From assembly GCF_024129355.1 (NCBI RefSeq), contig NZ_JAMXXP010000022.1, forward strand, positions 1 to 51,155: 51,155 nucleotides of DNA, in the 5' to 3' direction. Made by a program: the position numbers and the translations under genes. The notes beneath the pieces are model-generated. The model had not been told where the DNA came from and searched no databases. It saw nothing but the letters and a program-made list of their open reading frames with translations. The stretch is from Acinetobacter lwoffii. GTDB lineage: Bacteria > Pseudomonadota > Gammaproteobacteria > Pseudomonadales > Moraxellaceae. Shown in pieces: positions 48,043 through 51,155 of the stretch; position 1 is the first letter of the stretch; every line of letters starts with the position of its first letter.

Positions 48043-48585
48043 ATGAAAATTTATATTGTGGTTGGGAGTGTTCGTGAGGGACGTACTGCGATTAAAGTGG
48101 CGCACTGGGTACTGCAGGAAATTAAAAGTTATGCCTTTAGCACTTTGGAAACTGAAATTGTCGATCTAAAAGAATGGGATCTTCCGCTGTTTTCTGGTGC
48201 TCATCCCCCATTGACCGGGATTTATGATCAGCCCAAACAGCAAGACTGGGCCGACAAGATTGCGCTTGGCGATGCCTTTATTTTTGTCACGCCTGAATAC
48301 AATCATGGCTATAGCCCTGCCCTGAAAAATGCTCTGGATTATCTCGGCAAGGAATGGCAAGGCAAACCAGCAGCTTATATTGGTTATGGTGCGACTAACG
48401 GATCACGTTCGATTGACCAGGTTCGTCAAGTCGGCACTCAACTTGGACTGGTGGATACCAATGCCGTGATTGAAATCCGGGACATCTTTGCGCGCAATAA
48501 AGATTATTCTTTCCAAGGCAATGAATTTGATAATAAAAACTTAAAAGCTGTGGTGGATAGACTGATTCAATATGTCAGTGCTTAA
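48043..48585 (+). CDS. NADPH-dependent FMN reductase family protein
   Basis: A 180-residue flavodoxin-fold protein. It begins MKIYIVVGSVREGRTAIKVAHWV (the FMN phosphate-binding loop) and has FVTPEYNHGYSPALKNALDYL, the family's flavin-binding segment, and GYGATNGSRSIDQVRQV. Such enzymes reduce FMN or quinones and include azoreductases. It could in principle supply FMNH2 for SsuD, but this is speculation because it is not in the ssu operon. AAAGGATG precedes the ATG. Confidence 0.92.
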   Translation: MKIYIVVGSVREGRTAIKVAHWVLQEIKSYAFSTLETEIVDLKEWDLPLFSGAHPPLTGIYDQPKQQDWADKIALGDAFIFVTPEYNHGYSPALKNALDYLGKEWQGKPAAYIGYGATNGSRSIDQVRQVGTQLGLVDTNAVIEIRDIFARNKDYSFQGNEFDNKNLKAVVDRLIQYVSA

Positions 48586-48602
48586 TGACTGGACGACAGC
48601 CC

Positions 48603-48620
48603 TGTACGTTTTAGCCTACA
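48603..48620 (+). promoter_or_regulatory. GacA/UvrY-type upstream activating palindrome, copy A
   Basis: TGTACG-N6-CCTACA matches the GacA box consensus TGTAAG-N6-CTTACA at 9 of its 12 fixed positions. It lies 44 bp before the putative -10 box TATAGT (48665-48670), so it is centred at about -65. The sequence at the -35 position (TATGCG) is poor, as expected for an activator-dependent promoter. Confidence 0.65.
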
Positions 48621-48676
48621 TGCAGCGCAGAGTTTAGCCGCTATGCGGTTGTTTTATGCGAGGCTATAGTGAGTAC

Positions 48677-48815
48677 ATAGACAGACAGGAAGTCTGCAAA
48701 GCGATACGACAACAATAAAAAGCGCCAATCAACAGGACGTTGACAGATTAGACAGGAGTCAGATCTGAGAAGCAAATCCAGAAAAGTCTCGACAGGATGT
48801 TGAGGCTTTTCTGTT
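48677..48815 (+). ncRNA. Candidate CsrA/RsmA-binding sRNA, locus A
   Basis: The putative RNA is about 139 nt with no ORF. Four hairpins place GGA in the loop. CAGAC-AGGAA-GTCTG is at 48682-48696. TCAAC-AGGAC-GTTGA is at 48729-48743. A two-part stem CAGAT..GAC-AGGA-GTC..ATCTG is at 48744-48767. The terminator AAAAGTCTC/GAGGCTTTT (48782-48810) has ACAGGATGT in its loop. That loop matches the high-affinity CsrA/RsmA site (core ACANGGANGT). The design is that of RsmX/Y/Z and CsrB/C RNAs, which titrate CsrA under GacS/GacA control. The assignment is inferred from structure and promoter, not from an RNA family search. Confidence 0.7.
48782..48815 (+). terminator. Terminator of sRNA locus A
   Basis: The 9-bp stem AAAAGTCTC / GAGGCTTTT has one G-U pair and an 11-nt loop holding ACAGGATGT, followed by TTTTCTGTTT. 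Confidence 0.8.
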
Positions 48816-48853
48816 TAAACTTTAGGTTTAACTAGAGTAGTGATCGGAATGCA

Positions 48854-49249
48854 TCAAACATCAACCTTAAAGCCGAGATCAACATCACAGGCGGCCTGCC
48901 CTCCCCGGATCTCCCAATTTTCTAGTGCACTTTCTCTCAGATGAATCAGAATATGATCTGCAGGAATGCCGATTTCTCCGAGACTTTTGACCATCTGCTG
49001 ATACAAATTGCGCTTGGTCTCCAGACTGCGGCCAGCAAAACAGTCAATACTGATCAAGGTAAAATATTCAGGCTGAGCTAAATGGCTCATATAATGAAAA
49101 CGATGCGCTTCATGCACGACCAGACGAATATTACGATCATATTCAGGTAGCTGAAAGGCAGTTTTCACACAATGAAATACGCTGTTAAGCAATTGTTCCT
49201 CAACTGCTTGAGGATATTGTTGCCGAACTTCAATTTGAATCGTAGGCAT
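48854..49249 (-). CDS. Tautomerase superfamily protein (4-oxalocrotonate tautomerase-like)
   Basis: A 131-residue protein starting MPTIQIEVRQQYP, so Pro1 becomes the catalytic N-terminal base after Met removal, as in the tautomerase superfamily. Two beta-alpha-beta units are visible (1-60 and 60-125; YFTLISIDCFAGRSLETKRNLYQQMVKSLGEIGIPADHILIHL), giving the double-length form. The substrate is unknown. AGGA lies about 9 bases before the ATG. It sits alone between the two sRNA loci, on the opposite strand. Confidence 0.88.
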   Translation of the reverse strand: MPTIQIEVRQQYPQAVEEQLLNSVFHCVKTAFQLPEYDRNIRLVVHEAHRFHYMSHLAQPEYFTLISIDCFAGRSLETKRNLYQQMVKSLGEIGIPADHILIHLRESALENWEIRGGQAACDVDLGFKVDV

Positions 49250-49416
49250 AGGAGTTTCCTTTTTATTATTTTATGGACGTTTTTATTTATATCAGTTGAT
49301 GCATATCAAAAGAGTTTTCTCTCGCTAACATACAGCAAAATCATCACCGCAGTTTATGATTTGGTCAGATGGTCATTTTGAAACAGTATTTTTAAAATTA
49401 TCTTTTAAAATTCGGC

Positions 49417-49434
49417 TGTCGGCTTTGACCTACA
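49417..49434 (+). promoter_or_regulatory. GacA/UvrY-type upstream activating palindrome, copy B
   Basis: TGTCGG-N6-CCTACA has the same form as copy A and the same 44-bp distance to its -10 box TATATT (49479-49484). It lies upstream of sRNA locus B. The rest of the spacer from 49250 to 49416 is AT-rich and holds the tautomerase promoter. Confidence 0.6.
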
Positions 49435-49490
49435 ATCCATGCAGTTAAACTGCCCTATTGCGTTGTATCGCTTCAGGCTATATTCAGATC

Positions 49491-49617
49491 ATACCAAGAC
49501 AGGAAGTCTTGTAAGAAAAATAAAAAAATTCACGTAGCAGGATGCTGATCGGTATAACAGACATTATACCTTTAACAGAATATGAAAAGGCCTTCACAGG
49601 ATGTAGAGGCCTTTTTC
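49491..49617 (+). ncRNA. Candidate CsrA/RsmA-binding sRNA, locus B
   Basis: It is homologous to locus A, with the same order of four hairpins. CAAGAC-AGGAA-GTCTTG is at 49495-49511. AGC-AGGAT-GCT is at 49536-49546. GGTATAA-CAGACA-TTATACC is at 49551-49570, where the GGA has been lost. The terminator AAAAGGCCT/AGGCCTTTT (49585-49615) carries TCACAGGATGT in its loop, close to the CsrA consensus. This leaves three GGA loops against four in locus A. The length is about 127 nt. A role as a second CsrA sponge is inferred. Confidence 0.68.
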
Positions 49618-49620
49618 TTT
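49585..49620 (+). terminator. Terminator of sRNA locus B
   Basis: The perfect 9-bp stem AAAAGGCCT / AGGCCTTTT has a 13-nt loop, then TTCTTT. Confidence 0.88.
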
Positions 49621-49709
49621 CATGCCAGCATCAGCTTAAAAAAATTTTTATTCAGATGGTCAGCTTATTCAATATTTCATATTTAGATAAGCATCCTAAA
49701 AGCAGAGGA

Positions 49710-50882
49710 TTAAGGTGCTGTCATCTTTAACAGAGCTGCTTGCGGACCATCTTGAATCACCCACAGTGAACCATCCTATGCCTGAGCAACCCCGCGAATC
49801 CGCTCTTTCATATCCAGACGCTGAACTTCTTTCACTGGGGTCTGGTTCGTATCCACAATCACAATCGCCTTGGAAGACAGACCGGTCGCAATCGCCTTAT
49901 TTTTCCATTGCGGGAAGACATTAGCCGTATAAAATATTAAATCTGAAGGAGAAATTACCGGAGTCCAATCCAGTGCCGGGGCTTCAAATTCAGGTCGGGT
50001 ACTGTGATCAGGAATGGGCTTGCCATCATAATGATTGCCATTAGACACTAACGGATAACCATAATTTTTAGCTTTGACAATCTTGTTCAGTTCATCGCCG
50101 CCTTTCGGTCCCATTTCGATCACCCAAAGCTGCCCTTTCGGATCAAAACCCATGCCTAGAGGATTACGGTGTCCAAGACTCCAGACCTGCTGAGCAATTT
50201 TACCCTGAGTCATAAACGGATTATCGGCAGGGATTGAGCCATCATCATTCAGGCGAATAATCTTACCGGCATTAGATTGCATGTCCTGTGCAGGGTTGAA
50301 TTGCTGACGTTCTCCTGAACTGATCCATAACTTACCATCCGACCCAAATACAATCCGATGGGCATAATGTCCCTGGCCAGAAAATTTCGGCACTTGCGTC
50401 CAGATCCGTTTAATTTGTGTCAGTTGAGGGGTGGCTTGATTTAAATCCAGTTTGCCACGGATTACCACTGCACCATATCCACCCTGGCCTTGTTCGGCAT
50501 AACTCAGATATACCCACCGATTCTTTGCAAAATCTGGATGTAAGGCCACTTCACCTAAACCACCCTGGCCTCCATATGCGACTTGAGGTATGCCTTTAAC
50601 TTCAATTTTTTTCTTGGTGTTTGGATCAAAGAGCTGCAATTTTCCTTTACGCTCAGTAACCAATAGCCGGCCATCATTTAAAGTAGTAATCGCCCATGGT
50701 TCATTAAATTGAGCAACCTGTTCGGTCTTATATTTTTGCAAGTTTGAAGAGACTGCATCCGATTTGGCAGCTGATGTAGAGGTCTCTTGAGTACTTCTAG
50801 AAGAAGAATTCTCTGCATGACAGGCAGTAAACGCTAAAGCACAACAACTGAGTAGAATTTTTATTTTAAATTGCGACAACAT
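49710..50882 (-). pseudogene. PQQ-dependent aldose sugar dehydrogenase (YliI/Asd family) lipoprotein, interrupted by an in-frame TAG near the 3' end
   Basis: A beta-propeller sugar dehydrogenase: NEPWAITTLNDGRLLVTERKGKL, GGQGGLGEVALHPDF, GHRNPLGMGFDPKG, EMGPKGGDELN and GKNYGYP match the Asd/YliI family. The leader ends in lipobox FTAC, so it is a lipoprotein. The start at 50882 has GGAG upstream. The open frame stops at TAG (49776-49778) after RIRGVAQA. The next 21 codons in the same frame read DGSLWVIQDGPQAALLKMTAP and end at TAA (49710-49712). They align with the normal family C-terminus (E. coli YliI: RIRDVRTGPDGYLYVL...). The nonsense codon therefore removes the last propeller strand. It is either a recent inactivating mutation, a sequencing error, or a tolerated truncation giving 368 residues. 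Confidence 0.85.
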
Positions 50883-51031
50883 TATCTTCTCCATACTGAT
50901 TTATTGTTCAAATTAAAATCAAGATACAGAATTCCTGATGTAAATTCAGCAGAGAAAGGTAAATAGATACATTTTAAAAGCTATAAAACGATTTAATTTT
51001 GAAGTTTTATTTATATTTTTTACACATAAAA

Positions 51032-51063
51032 AAATCCCCCTCTGCCTTGGCGGAGGGGGATTT
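51032..51063 (-). terminator. Terminator of the rRNA operon
   Basis: A 15-bp stem (51032-51046 with 51049-51063, one G-U pair) has a 2-nt centre. On the minus strand it is followed by seven T's. It lies just past the 5S rRNA 3' end. Confidence 0.93.
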
Positions 51064-51071
51064 CGAATAAT

Positions 51072-51155
51072 GAGCTGGCGATGACTTACTCTCACATGGG
51101 TAACCCCACACTACCATCAGCGCTAAGAGGTTTCACTTCTGAGTTCGGGAAGGGA
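51072..51155 (-). rRNA. rrf: 5S ribosomal RNA, 3' part (cut by the window edge)
   Basis: The reverse complement reads TCCCTTCCCGAACTCAGAAG and then GTGAAACC...CATGTGAGAGTAAGTCATCGCCAGCTC, the conserved 3' two-thirds of gammaproteobacterial 5S rRNA. The 5' part lies outside the window. It marks the end of an rrn operon transcribed leftward. Confidence 0.95.

Noticed and set aside
48586..48853. Possible phage-type C4 antisense RNA or mobile repeat
   Set aside because: The two-copy similarity first suggested a dispersed element. The GacA-type box, identical promoter spacing and GGA loops fit a CsrA-binding RNA much better.
49542..49730. 62-codon frame over sRNA locus B
   Set aside because: It spans the terminator hairpin of the sRNA and has no ribosome site. 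The RNA structure explains the sequence better.

Overview
The window is chromosomal DNA from a gammaproteobacterium, almost certainly an Acinetobacter (Moraxellaceae). The evidence is a set of Pseudomonas/Acinetobacter-type gene neighbourhoods (rhdA-psd, katB-ankB, ubiG-mupP-yciK, dapA-bamC-purC, ileS-lspA-fkpB), a moderate-to-low GC content with AT-rich spacers, many short rho-independent terminators, and a 5S rRNA 3' end at the right edge. Nearly everything is core housekeeping. I see no prophage, transposase, CRISPR array or tRNA.

Layout. 1-7.4 kb: phosphatidylserine decarboxylase with a tandem rhodanese, nicotinate phosphoribosyltransferase, an exported catalase with its ankyrin partner, D-aminoacyl-tRNA deacylase, an SCP2 protein and a small membrane protein. 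7.8-20.5 kb: serB and a divergent membrane protein, polyphosphate kinase, a BASS transporter, nicotinamidase, an aromatic-acid MFS transporter, dapA-bamC-purC, a candidate sRNA, and rarA. 20.8-32.9 kb: a PAS-GGDEF-EAL protein, YcgN-like and DUF1328 proteins, murJ, ampD, nadC, a tiny lipoprotein, rph, a FabR-like regulator, dsbA, ubiG-mupP-yciK and an unknown protein. 33-36 kb: an unlisted 51-residue ORF, two tandem RcnB-like proteins and argA. 36.3-42.8 kb: an alkanesulfonate operon (two lipoprotein SsuA paralogues, ssuD, ssuC, ssuB), a RutR-like regulator and a nucleosidase. 43-48.6 kb: ribF, ileS, lspA, fkpB and an FMN reductase. 48.6-51.2 kb: two related sRNA loci flanking a tautomerase, a PQQ-dependent sugar dehydrogenase with an in-frame amber codon near its end, and the 3' part of a 5S rRNA gene.

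The most interesting signal is the pair of homologous intergenic loci at about 48.60-48.82 kb and 49.42-49.62 kb. Each has an 18-bp palindrome resembling the GacA/UvrY upstream activating sequence (TGT-N-(C/G)G-N6-CCTACA). Each then has exactly 44 bp before a TATA-type -10 box, and a roughly 130-140-nt RNA made of four hairpins, most with AGGA in the loop, ending in a rho-independent terminator. This is the architecture of CsrA/RsmA-sequestering RNAs (RsmX/Y/Z, CsrB/C). I infer a Gac-Rsm-type sRNA pair.

Functional themes: NAD salvage and synthesis (pncA, pncB, nadC), envelope and peptidoglycan maintenance (psd, murJ, ampD, mupP, lspA, dsbA, bamC), oxidative stress defence (katB-ankB), sulfonate scavenging (ssu) and regulatory RNA.
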